Below, piece after piece: positions 35,209-45,711 of a stretch of 64,000 nucleotides of DNA; position 1 is the stretch's first letter; each line of letters begins with the position of its first letter. The position numbers were made by a program, and so were the translations under genes. Location: assembly GCA_016709305.1 (NCBI GenBank), contig JADJNA010000047.1, positions 1 to 64,000 of the forward strand. Direction: 5' to 3'. Under the pieces are notes generated by a model. The model did not search any database. It worked only from the letters and a program-made list of their open reading frames with translations, and was not told the origin of the DNA. This DNA is from Candidatus Villigracilis saccharophilus. Lineage in GTDB: Bacteria; Chloroflexota; Anaerolineae; Anaerolineales; Villigracilaceae.

Positions 35209-38031
35209 ATGTCCACACCCATCTACAGCCTGCGCGTTTCGGAAGTCTGCGAGGCACTTGAAACATCCTCACAAGGACTTTCGAGCGCCGAGGTTGAAGC
35301 GCGCCTGTTGCTCTATGGACACAATATCCTCTCGAAGCAAAAGAAGCAACCTGTTTGGGAAAAACTTCTGCGCGAGTTTATTCATCCGCCTGCGCTGGTT
35401 TTGCTTATCGTTGGGATTGCCGCATTATCGCAAAGTGACCTTGTACTTGCGCTTATTATCTGGAGCATTATCTTTGTCAACACGGGTTTCTCTTTTTGGC
35501 GTGAGTATCGCGCTGAACAAGCCATTGAGAAACTGCGCGAAATTTTGCCTTCCTTCGCGCATGTGATTCGTGACGGTGCTGAAAGTTATATTCCAGCCAG
35601 TGACGTTGTCCCCGGCGATATTCTCGTGCTTGCAGAAGGAGATAACATCTCGGCTGACGCGCGTGTGATCGAAGAATATGGATTGCGTACCAACAACGCT
35701 ACATTAACTGGCGAAGCGATTCCCGCGCGTAAAACAGCCGACCCTTCGCTTCAAAGCGGACTCAGCGAATTGGATCGACCGAACTTGATCTTCGCAGGAA
35801 CATCCATCGCTTCTGGGACTGGGCGGGCGGTTGTTGTTGCCACGGGAATGTCCACTCAGTTTGGGAGGATCGCCCATCTGACTCAATCCATTGCAGAAGA
35901 GCCGACACCTTTCCAAAAAGAACTCAATCAACTTAGCAAAGTCACAGCGTGGATTGCCTTGGGGATTGGCGCCTTCGTTGTTGTGATCGGTTATTTCTCT
36001 CTTGCATTTCCCGTCAAAGAAGTGATCCTGCTTGCGCTGGGAATTGTGGTTGCAGTGATTCCAGAAGGTCTCACAGCCACGCTCACTCTCTCTTTGGCAG
36101 TGGCAGTTCAACGTCTGGCCAAAAGAGGCGTACTCGCGAAGAAACTATCAACAGTGGAAAAACTCGGTCAGGTGTCAGTCATCTGCACTGATAAGAGCGG
36201 CACATTGACTCAAAATCAAATGACCGTGCGCGATATTTGGGTGGCGCAAAAAAGAATAAAGGTCACGGGTGTTGGGTATGAACCTGTGGGAACTTTTTCG
36301 CCAGACCCGCAGGGACAGGCTTGGGAAAAGGATTTGCTGTGTTTGCTGGAGGTTGCGTCGTGTTGTAACAATTCGCGCATTAATCATCCGTCCGTTGAAC
36401 ACCCAGGTTGGACTAGTCTCGGCGACCAGACCGAAGCCGCGCTGAAAGTTGCCGCAATGAAAGAGGGAATTTTGGAAGAGGCGGTCAATCGCATTTTGCC
36501 GCGTGTGCATGAAATTCCATTTGACGCCCGCCGCAAGCGCATGACAACCATTCATCGCGAAGTGAATCGAGAGATCGCATTTGTCAAAGGTTCTCCGCGT
36601 GAGGTGCTACAGCTTTGCACAAAGATATTGATCAACAATGAAGTTGTGCCGCTTACGAATCAATTACGCGCTGAAGTGATGGGCGCAAATGACGAGTATG
36701 CGCGCGGCGCGCTGCGGGTGCTGGCTCTGGCTCGGCGTGACCTGCCTCCGCGTGAAGGCGCGTACACCGCTGAGAACATTGAAAAGGATTTGACTTTCCT
36801 TGGGTTGATGGCAATGATGGATCCGCCAAGGCCTCAGGTTGAAAAAGCGGTGCAGACCTGCCGCGAGGCAAATATCCGCATTGTGATGATCACAGGCGAT
36901 TATGGCTTAACTGCCGAGTCTTTGGCGCGGCGTGTTGGCATGTTGACTTCAAAGAACACACTCATTTTGACAGGCGCAGAATTGGATGAATTGTCTGATG
37001 TTGCCTTACAGGAAATTCTTGACAAAGAAGTGCTCTTTGCGCGTATGGCTCCTGAACACAAAATGAGACTCGTCTCTGCCTTTCAGGCGCGCGGCGAAGT
37101 GGTGGCCGTCACAGGCGACGGCGTGAATGACGCGCCTGCCCTTCGCAAAGCGGACGTTGGCATTTCGATGGGCATTGTCGGTACAGATGTGGCGAAGGAA
37201 GCCGCCGATATTATTTTGACTCAGGATGACTTCGGCGCGATCACTGCCGCAATTGAAGAGGGGCGCGGCGTGTTCGATAATATTCGTAAGTTCATCACGT
37301 ACATTTTTTCCAGTAACATCCCTGAGTTAATGCCGTTCATCGTCAAGGCGAACTTCCCGTTGGTGCCGTTGGCCTTGAGCGTTCGTCAAATTCTTGCCAT
37401 TGACCTCGGCACAGACATGTTCCCCGCTCTGGCGCTTGGCATGGAAAAGCCCGAACCCGATGTGATGAAACGTCCGCCGCGCCCGCGAAATCAGCCTTTG
37501 CTGGATCGCGGCTTATTATGGCGTGCGTTTTGGCTGGGGATGATCGAGGCGGCATTATGTTTTGCTGGCTTCCTATCTATTTTTATTCTCTCAGGTCATA
37601 CCGCTGAAATTGGAATGGCGTTCCTCGCTCCGCTGGCTGGGCTGATCGATTTCAGATTATCCCTGTCCTTTGAACAAGCGATGATTTTAGCGGCAACGGT
37701 GTATCATGCAGGTGTAGTGGCTTCCCAGATCGGCAATGCGCTGGCCTGCCGCTCAGACCGAACGCGCAGTTCCGCCCTTGGCTGGCTGAGCAATAAGTAT
37801 CTTTGGATTGGCATCTTCATTGAACTGCTTGGCATTGTCAGCATCATTTATATTCCCTTCCTTGCTGACATTTTCAATCACGCGCCTCTTTCGGCATGGA
37901 TGTGGTTTGTACTGGCGTTAAATCCGATTATCTTATATTCTGTGGAGTGGATCCGCAAGGCTATTGTGCGCGGCTTTAAGAAAATGCGTAACGGAAAATC
38001 TTCTCCACTTTCCCTTCAGGAGGTTGTCTAA
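35209..38031 (+). CDS. P2-type cation-transporting ATPase
   Basis: The product has 940 residues. Domain order is that of SERCA/Na,K-ATPase relatives: N-terminal cation-ATPase domain (SSAEVEARLLLYGHNIL), actuator loop NNATLTGEAIP, M4 motif VIPEGLTATLTLSLAVAVQR, phosphorylation site ICTDKSGTLTQNQ with Asp328, KGSPREV in the nucleotide domain, MITGDYG and VTGDGVNDAPALRKADVG in the P domain, and six C-terminal helices. The signature usually reads DKTGT; here it is DKSGT. The ion (K+, Na+ or Ca2+) is not decidable, but the operon with a KimA-like permease and TrkA proteins favours monovalent cation homeostasis. Its stop overlaps the TrkA start (TAATG). Confidence 0.85.
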   Translation: MSTPIYSLRVSEVCEALETSSQGLSSAEVEARLLLYGHNILSKQKKQPVWEKLLREFIHPPALVLLIVGIAALSQSDLVLALIIWSIIFVNTGFSFWREYRAEQAIEKLREILPSFAHVIRDGAESYIPASDVVPGDILVLAEGDNISADARVIEEYGLRTNNATLTGEAIPARKTADPSLQSGLSELDRPNLIFAGTSIASGTGRAVVVATGMSTQFGRIAHLTQSIAEEPTPFQKELNQLSKVTAWIALGIGAFVVVIGYFSLAFPVKEVILLALGIVVAVIPEGLTATLTLSLAVAVQRLAKRGVLAKKLSTVEKLGQVSVICTDKSGTLTQNQMTVRDIWVAQKRIKVTGVGYEPVGTFSPDPQGQAWEKDLLCLLEVASCCNNSRINHPSVEHPGWTSLGDQTEAALKVAAMKEGILEEAVNRILPRVHEIPFDARRKRMTTIHREVNREIAFVKGSPREVLQLCTKILINNEVVPLTNQLRAEVMGANDEYARGALRVLALARRDLPPREGAYTAENIEKDLTFLGLMAMMDPPRPQVEKAVQTCREANIRIVMITGDYGLTAESLARRVGMLTSKNTLILTGAELDELSDVALQEILDKEVLFARMAPEHKMRLVSAFQARGEVVAVTGDGVNDAPALRKADVGISMGIVGTDVAKEAADIILTQDDFGAITAAIEEGRGVFDNIRKFITYIFSSNIPELMPFIVKANFPLVPLALSVRQILAIDLGTDMFPALALGMEKPEPDVMKRPPRPRNQPLLDRGLLWRAFWLGMIEAALCFAGFLSIFILSGHTAEIGMAFLAPLAGLIDFRLSLSFEQAMILAATVYHAGVVASQIGNALACRSDRTRSSALGWLSNKYLWIGIFIELLGIVSIIYIPFLADIFNHAPLSAWMWFVLALNPIILYSVEWIRKAIVRGFKKMRNGKSSPLSLQEVV

Positions 38032-38687
38032 TGAAAGTTATTATCATGGGCTGCGGACGGGTTGGTTCGCAAGTCAGTCTATTGCTTGCGAGGCACGGCC
38101 ATGAAGTCATTGTCATAGATCATGACGCGAACGCTCTTGCCAAGCTGGGAACTGATTTTAAGGGCAGGGTGGTGCGCGGAATCGGCTTTGATCGAAATAT
38201 TCTGATCGAAGCTGGTGTTGAAACCGCAGAAGGGTTTGTAGCGGCCAGTTCTTCAGATAATGCCAACATCGTCGCGGCGCGGATCGCACGAAATATTTTC
38301 CGTGTGCCGCGAGTGGTTGCGCGATTGTATGACCCTGTCCGCGCGGAAGTCTATCAGCGGCTGGGACTGACAACGATCTCCAGCACAGCCTGGGGCGCGG
38401 AAAGAATCGTCGAAGTCGTCACGCATAATGATCTCGATGTGCTCAATGTTTTCAGCGATGGCGGAACGACCATGATCCGTGTCGAATCGCCTGCGCGTTT
38501 GAATGGTCATCGCGTGGCTCAACTGAACATTCCTGGTGAAGTGTCTGTCACTGCCATCACCCGCAGCGATCACACCTTCATCCCTGTTTCTGGCACAGAA
38601 TTTCAGGATGGCGATATTCTGTATCTTGCTGTGATTCCCTCCGCCATGAATCGGCTGGAGGAAATGCTCGGGATCGAGAGGAGGTAA
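38031..38687 (+). CDS. TrkA/KtrA-like RCK protein 1
   Basis: The 218-residue cytoplasmic protein has an N-terminal RCK Rossmann domain (IIMGCGRVGSQVSLLLARHG, then the acidic VIVIDHD that ends strand 2 and would bind the ribose of NAD) and a C-terminal RCK_C domain (ITRSDHTFIPVSGTEFQDGD). Such proteins gate K+ channels or transporters in response to nucleotides or c-di-AMP. No TrkH/KtrB pore gene is next to it; the APC permease and the P-type ATPase are the likely partners. Confidence 0.88.
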   Translation: MKVIIMGCGRVGSQVSLLLARHGHEVIVIDHDANALAKLGTDFKGRVVRGIGFDRNILIEAGVETAEGFVAASSSDNANIVAARIARNIFRVPRVVARLYDPVRAEVYQRLGLTTISSTAWGAERIVEVVTHNDLDVLNVFSDGGTTMIRVESPARLNGHRVAQLNIPGEVSVTAITRSDHTFIPVSGTEFQDGDILYLAVIPSAMNRLEEMLGIERR

Positions 38688-38689
38688 TT

Positions 38690-39355
38690 ATGTTTGTCAT
38701 TGTGGTTGGCGGCGGCAACACGGGTTCGCAGCTTACAAAATTTTTACTAGAAGAAGGCCACACCGTGCGCGTCATTGATGAGCGCCCGAATGTGCTTGAA
38801 AAACTCGCGCTTGAAATTCCCCAAGAGATAATCATCAATGGAGATGGAAGCTCGCCGACCGTGTTGGAAAAGGCGGGCATTCAAAAGGCGCAGGTGCTTG
38901 CGGCAGTAACAGGCTCGGATGAGACCAATCTGGTCATCACATCGCTGGCGCGCTTTGAATTCAATGTGAAGCGCGTCATTGCTCGAATCAATAATTCAAA
39001 AAATGCATGGCTCTTCACGCCTGAAATGGGCGTGGATGTTTCCCTCAATCAGGCGGAGATTCTCGCGCGCCTGACAGCAGAGGAAATGTCTCTTGGCGAT
39101 ATGATGACCATGTTGAAGATTCGGCGCGGCAAATATTCCATCGTGGAGGAAAAGATCGCTCCTTCTGCGCCGGCAATTGGTACTGCACTAAAAGATTTAC
39201 CTCTCCCGAATCATTGCGTCATCTCCGGCATCATCCGTCACGGTGAAATGATCCTGCCAAGAGGCTCGACCATTCTCGAAGAAGGGGATGAAATATTGGC
39301 AATGGTGGATGACGCTGCCCGTGAGCCGCTTGCAAAACTTTTGAGCCGCCCATAG
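38690..39355 (+). CDS. TrkA/KtrA-like RCK protein 2
   Basis: The 221-residue protein has IVVGGGNTGSQLTKFLLEEG and VIDERP at the NAD site, and an RCK_C domain with HGEMILPRGSTILEEGDEIL. It begins 2 bp after the first TrkA gene. Two single-RCK proteins in tandem could form a heteromeric gating ring. Bidirectional terminator follows. Confidence 0.88.
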   Translation: MFVIVVGGGNTGSQLTKFLLEEGHTVRVIDERPNVLEKLALEIPQEIIINGDGSSPTVLEKAGIQKAQVLAAVTGSDETNLVITSLARFEFNVKRVIARINNSKNAWLFTPEMGVDVSLNQAEILARLTAEEMSLGDMMTMLKIRRGKYSIVEEKIAPSAPAIGTALKDLPLPNHCVISGIIRHGEMILPRGSTILEEGDEILAMVDDAAREPLAKLLSRP

Positions 39356-39396
39356 TCAACAAAAAACGCTTCTGTAATGAAGCGTTTTTTGTTGAC
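39355..39396. terminator. Bidirectional terminator between trkA and kdpE
   Basis: GTCAACAAAAAACGCTTC (39355-39372 region) and GAAGCGTTTTTTGTTGAC are perfect 18-bp arms with loop TGTAAT. Confidence 0.9.
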
Positions 39397-40085
39397 TATC
39401 TGTCATCAGTCCGCAGGCGATACCCCACGCCCGCCTCGGTGTGGATATAGGTTGGGCGGGCGGGGTCAGGTTCAAGTTTGCCGCGCAGGTTACTGATGTT
39501 GACGCGCAGAATGTGCATATCATCGTAGCCTTCGCCCCAGATCTGGCGAAGAAGTTGGCGATGAGTTAATACTTTCCCCGCATGGGTGACCAGCAGACGT
39601 AAAATATCATATTCAGTGGGGGTCAATTGGATTTCTTTTTCATTCACTGTGACGAGGCGATGAGAGAAATCCAACGTTAGTCCGCCAGTTGTAAAAATGG
39701 GTTCATTTGCGCCGGTGATCTGCCTGCGCATGACCACTCGCATACGAGCCATGAGCTCGCCTGTGCCAAAGGGTTTGGTGAGGTAATCGTCCGCACCTGC
39801 GTCGAGGGCGGCGATCTTGTCCTGTTCAGCTTCGCGGACGGAGAGAATGATGATCGGTGTCTGCGACCATTCACGCAGGCGGCGCGTGACTTCGATGCCG
39901 TCAATATCGGGCAGGCCGAGGTCGAGGATGATCAGGTCGGGGCGGTGGGCGAGGACTGCGTTCAAGGCTTCCTGTCCATCGGCGGCTTCGTAGACGGTGA
40001 GTCCCTGCGCGGTTAATGCGGCGCGCAAATAACGCCTGATGGATGTTTCATCGTCCACAACCAAAACCCGCTGACCTGTTTCCAT
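39396..40085 (-). CDS. kdpE: KDP operon response regulator KdpE
   Basis: This 229-residue OmpR-family regulator starts METGQRVLVVDDE (longer in-frame extension rejected). The phospho-Asp is in LIILDLGLPDIDG, the conserved Lys in LTKPFGTGELMAR, and the winged helix carries LLRQIWGEGYDDMHILRVN. It is the last gene of the kdp unit, 123 bp after kdpD. Its DNA-binding domain is almost identical to that of the orphan regulator at 30586. Confidence 0.92.
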   Translation of the reverse strand: METGQRVLVVDDETSIRRYLRAALTAQGLTVYEAADGQEALNAVLAHRPDLIILDLGLPDIDGIEVTRRLREWSQTPIIILSVREAEQDKIAALDAGADDYLTKPFGTGELMARMRVVMRRQITGANEPIFTTGGLTLDFSHRLVTVNEKEIQLTPTEYDILRLLVTHAGKVLTHRQLLRQIWGEGYDDMHILRVNISNLRGKLEPDPARPTYIHTEAGVGYRLRTDDR

Positions 40086-40120
40086 TATTATTTGGTTATC
40101 CTTTGCTGAAGATTGTTTGA

Positions 40121-40189
40121 ACCGCGAAGCACGCAAAGAGCGCTAAGATTTTAATTGATTTTCCCAGCGTTCGCAGCTCCCTTCGCGGT
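40121..40189. repeat. ACCGCGAAG inverted repeat between kdpD and kdpE
   Basis: ACCGCGAAG (40121-40129) and CTTCGCGGT (40181-40189) are exact; inner words CGCAAAGAGCGCTAAG and CCAGCGTTCGCAG pair partly. It is a degenerate intergenic repeat and may reduce kdpE expression relative to kdpD. Confidence 0.5.
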
Positions 40190-40208
40190 AAAAAGACTTT
40201 GCAAAAAA

Positions 40209-42860
40209 TCATCCCGTTTTATTCAAAGGCAATTCAATCGTGATGATCGTCCCGCCGCCTTCGCGAGCGCTTGCATAAATAGTACCATGATGCACTTCAA
40301 CGATTCCTTTGCTGATGGATAGTCCCAGCCCTGTGCCGCTGACATTCTCCGGGCGTTGGACTCGGTAGAATTTGTCAAAGACGCGAGTCATGTCTTCGGA
40401 CGGGATGCCAGCTCCACGGTCCGCGATCTTGAGGCGGATGGTTTCGTCCAGCAATTCAGCAGAGACTTCGATCGTCGTATCCGCGGGCGAGTACTTGGCG
40501 GCGTTTTCCAAAACATTGACGAGCACCTGCGCGATGAGTGTGAAATCCATGGGAACGAGCGGGAAGCCTGCGGGTACATTCACTTGAATTTTCCGATTTG
40601 CAACCCGTGAGCCAAGCTGTTCAAGAGCTGTTCCGATCACATCCTGAATATCTTCGGACTCAAGGCGCAGTTTTATGGCGCCGCTTTCGATGCGGGTCAT
40701 GTTAAGCAGATTGCCTACGAGACGGTTGAGTCGGTCCGCTTCTCCGCGCGCGTTTTCGATCAAGGCTCGGCGCGCAGACTCATTGAGCAGGCCGTTATCT
40801 TCATCCAACGAACTCAATGCGCCTGTGATGGAAACCAGCGGCGTGCGAAGATCATGTGAAATGGAATTAAGCAAGGCAGTTTGCAGGGACTCCGTGGCAC
40901 GCAAAAGCTCAGCTTGACTAGCCTGCTCAGAAAGGCTGGCGCGTTCAATGGCCAGTGCGGATTGATTTGCAAATGCCGCAAGAGTAAGCCTTTGCTCTGA
41001 TGAAAGAAAATTGGTTTGATCTTTGGAATGCACCCCGAGCACGCCGACAATGCCATTGGAAGTTTTCAACGGGTGGCAGCGCAGGGATGCGGCGGGCAGA
41101 GTGTCTGTCCCACGGCCAGCGGGCTGGTCGTGTTCATATGCCCAGGCGGCTACTGCCAGTTCATTTTCGTCAGGCTGATAGTTTGGAGAACTTGCGAAAA
41201 TTTGCAGCTGCTTATTGTCTGGCAGAAAGATGGCAACATCACGTCCGAAGGCATTGCCGATCTGGGAAATGATGATGTTTGCCACTTGGAGCAGGTCGGC
41301 GGCGGAGGTCAGGTCTTTGCTCAGATCGTAAATCGCCGCAGTTTGTTTCTCGCGTTGTATGGCGGCTTCAGCTTGTTCACGCACACGGGCGGTCAATGAA
41401 CTGACGACCAGACTTATCACAAACAATGCAACAAAGGTAATAAAGTATTGAGTATCACTGACGGCAAATGTTAAATATGGCGGGACAAGAAAATAGTCGA
41501 AGGCCAGTACGCCCGCAACTGCGGTAAGAAGGGAAGGTCCCCGTCCAAGATAAATTGCCGAGATCACAGTGGATGCCAGATACAACATGACAAGATTCGC
41601 TGGTTCAAGATTTCCGCGAATGAGCAGGCCAATTGAAGTTGAAATTGTTACCAGCAGGAGCCCCAGCAGATAGCGTCCAAATGGACGATGCAGCTGCCAC
41701 TCTCGCGGCAAAATGGATTTGCTTGATTCTGAACGCGCACTGATTACATACACGTCAATATCGCCGCTGGCGTAAATGAGCTGGTCAACGATCGAGCCGT
41801 TCCATAATTCCTGCCAGCGCGGCTTGAGCGGCTTGCCCACGACAACTTTTGTAATATTGTTTTTGTGCGCAAAATCCAAAACGGCTTCCTGAATGGAGCG
41901 GCCTGCGATCGTGAGACTCTTCGCACCTAATTCTTCCGCCAGTTGCAAAGTCCGCCCGATGCGCTCACGGTTGGCTGGTTTTGTTTCGGGTTTCGATGCG
42001 ATTTCCACGTACACCGCATACCATTCCGCATTCAGTTCATCAGCCAGCCTGCGCGTGGTGCGGATCAATTTCTCAGCCAGCGGACTCGGGCTAATACAAA
42101 CCAGCAGACGTTCACCCGCAGCCCACGGGCCAGAAATGGAGCGCGTCTGCATGTATGAGCGCATTTGATCATCCACGCGTTCGGCGGCGCGGCGCAGGGA
42201 CATTTCACGCAGTGCGGTGAGATTGCCCTTGCGGAAAAATTTATCAATGGCGCGTGAAGCTTGTTCGGGAATATAAACTTTTCCCTCTTTCAAGCGCGTC
42301 ATTAATTCATCAGGCGGCAGATCAATGACCTCAATTTCAGATGCTTCATCCAGCACACGGTCTGGGACGGTCTCGCGCACGATGACACCCGTCACTTGTG
42401 CAACGACATCATTCAGGCTTTCGAGGTGTTGAATGTTGAGCGTGGTGTACACATCAATGCCCGCGTCAAGGATTTCCTCCACATCCATATATCGTTTGGG
42501 ATGACGCGAACCAGGCGCATTCGTGTGCGCGAATTCATCCACCAAAACAATTGCAGGGCGGCGCTTGATGACTTCATCCACATCCATTTCGGGCAACGAC
42601 ACGCCGCGATACTCCACCTGTTTGCGCGGCAGCACATCCAACCCTTCCACCAGTTCCTCGGTCTCGGCGCGTTTGTGGGTCTCCACATAACCGACCACAA
42701 CATCAATGCCTTGTATTTTGCGTTGATGTGCGGCTTCAAGCATGGCGTAAGTCTTACCAACGCCCGCAGCATAGCCGAGGAAGATTTTTAGCTTGCCTCG
42801 ATTCGGTTCCTCGGACTGAATATTTTTTAGAAGCTCGTCGGGGTCAGGTCGTTGTTCCAT
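40209..42860 (-). CDS. kdpD: KDP sensor histidine kinase KdpD, full length
   Basis: The product has 883 residues. The N-terminal KdpD domain has Walker A GYAAGVGKT (about 29-37) and IVLVDEFAHTNAPGSRHPKR. A USP-like domain follows (LLVCISPSPLAEKLIRTTRR). Four DUF4118 helices lie at about 400-500, then a GAF domain, HisKA with SISHDLRTPLVSITGALSSL and an ATPase with GTGLGLSISKGIVEVHHG. It senses K+ limitation and controls KdpE. Start ATG 42860 follows kdpC by 5 bp. Confidence 0.95.
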   Translation of the reverse strand: MEQRPDPDELLKNIQSEEPNRGKLKIFLGYAAGVGKTYAMLEAAHQRKIQGIDVVVGYVETHKRAETEELVEGLDVLPRKQVEYRGVSLPEMDVDEVIKRRPAIVLVDEFAHTNAPGSRHPKRYMDVEEILDAGIDVYTTLNIQHLESLNDVVAQVTGVIVRETVPDRVLDEASEIEVIDLPPDELMTRLKEGKVYIPEQASRAIDKFFRKGNLTALREMSLRRAAERVDDQMRSYMQTRSISGPWAAGERLLVCISPSPLAEKLIRTTRRLADELNAEWYAVYVEIASKPETKPANRERIGRTLQLAEELGAKSLTIAGRSIQEAVLDFAHKNNITKVVVGKPLKPRWQELWNGSIVDQLIYASGDIDVYVISARSESSKSILPREWQLHRPFGRYLLGLLLVTISTSIGLLIRGNLEPANLVMLYLASTVISAIYLGRGPSLLTAVAGVLAFDYFLVPPYLTFAVSDTQYFITFVALFVISLVVSSLTARVREQAEAAIQREKQTAAIYDLSKDLTSAADLLQVANIIISQIGNAFGRDVAIFLPDNKQLQIFASSPNYQPDENELAVAAWAYEHDQPAGRGTDTLPAASLRCHPLKTSNGIVGVLGVHSKDQTNFLSSEQRLTLAAFANQSALAIERASLSEQASQAELLRATESLQTALLNSISHDLRTPLVSITGALSSLDEDNGLLNESARRALIENARGEADRLNRLVGNLLNMTRIESGAIKLRLESEDIQDVIGTALEQLGSRVANRKIQVNVPAGFPLVPMDFTLIAQVLVNVLENAAKYSPADTTIEVSAELLDETIRLKIADRGAGIPSEDMTRVFDKFYRVQRPENVSGTGLGLSISKGIVEVHHGTIYASAREGGGTIITIELPLNKTG

Positions 42861-42865
42861 CAAAT

Positions 42866-43429
42866 TTATTTTATCCCATCCAAAGCCAGATTCAATAACA
42901 GGACATTGACTCGCGGCTCGCCAAATATTCCAAATTGACGACCTTCGGTATTTTGCTCCACAAGCGACTGAACATCCGCTTCACTCAACCCGCGAGCTGA
43001 TGCCACACGATGGACTTGGTACAACGCTGCGGCGACGCTGATGTGCGGGTCGAGTCCGCTGGCAGAGGCAGTCACCAGGTCAACGGGAATCGGAAGCGTG
43101 TTGTCAGGGTCAGCGGCTTGGAGCGCGTCAATGCGTGCCTGAACTGCTTCCAGCAATGCAGGATTCATCGGCCCGTAATTCGAGCCAGATGACAGGTCAG
43201 CGTTGTAGCCAACTGCGGAGACGCGTCCCCAGAAATATTTCGGATCATCAAATTGCTGACCGATGAGTTCGGAGCCAGCAGCTTTCCCGTTGACGGTGAT
43301 AATACTTCCATTGGATTGGCTGGGAAATAGCACTTGTGAAACTCCAGTCACCAAAAGAGGATAGATCACACCTGTAATAATGGTGAGCAAAGCAAAAATT
43401 GTAAGAGCGGGGCGAAGTAGATTTTTCAT
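42866..43429 (-). CDS. kdpC: K+-transporting ATPase subunit KdpC
   Basis: This 187-residue, single-helix subunit stabilises the KdpFABC complex. It has an N-terminal membrane helix (ALTIFALLTIITGVIYPLLV), then GSELIGQQFDDPKYFWGR and SASGLDPHISVAAALYQVHR, the hallmark of KdpC. Its start overlaps the stop of a small membrane protein (ATGA). Confidence 0.95.
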   Translation of the reverse strand: MKNLLRPALTIFALLTIITGVIYPLLVTGVSQVLFPSQSNGSIITVNGKAAGSELIGQQFDDPKYFWGRVSAVGYNADLSSGSNYGPMNPALLEAVQARIDALQAADPDNTLPIPVDLVTASASGLDPHISVAAALYQVHRVASARGLSEADVQSLVEQNTEGRQFGIFGEPRVNVLLLNLALDGIK

Positions 43430-43599
43430 GAGCTAAATATTCCTGAACAGATGGCGATAAGCCAAAAGATATTGACGACAAAAAGCCACGGATGGAGTTG
43501 AGTTGAGACATGAAATGTTCTTGGCAGGAATACTGCGGCATTCAAAACGGCAGTTGAAAATATGCCTGCCCATTTCAGTGAGTTAGTTTTGAGATTCAT
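43426..43599 (-). CDS. Small two-helix membrane protein between kdpB and kdpC
   Basis: This ORF of 57 residues starts at ATG 43599, eight bases after the kdpB stop and just behind a strong ribosome site (AGGAG), and ends TGA 43428-43426, overlapping the kdpC start. The product has two hydrophobic stretches, KWAGIFSTAVLNAAVFL (about 9-25) and PWLFVVNIFWLIAICSGIF (about 37-55). No family is recognised. Placement and coupling on both sides suggest it is a real accessory component of the Kdp system. Confidence 0.7.
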   Translation of the reverse strand: MNLKTNSLKWAGIFSTAVLNAAVFLPRTFHVSTQLHPWLFVVNIFWLIAICSGIFSS

Positions 43600-43607
43600 T
43601 TTGACTC

Positions 43608-45707
<2,100 letters not shown>

Positions 45708-45711
<4 letters not shown>

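Noticed and set aside
40209..42860. Frameshift in KdpD
   Set aside because: The gene reads through in one frame with all domains in order.
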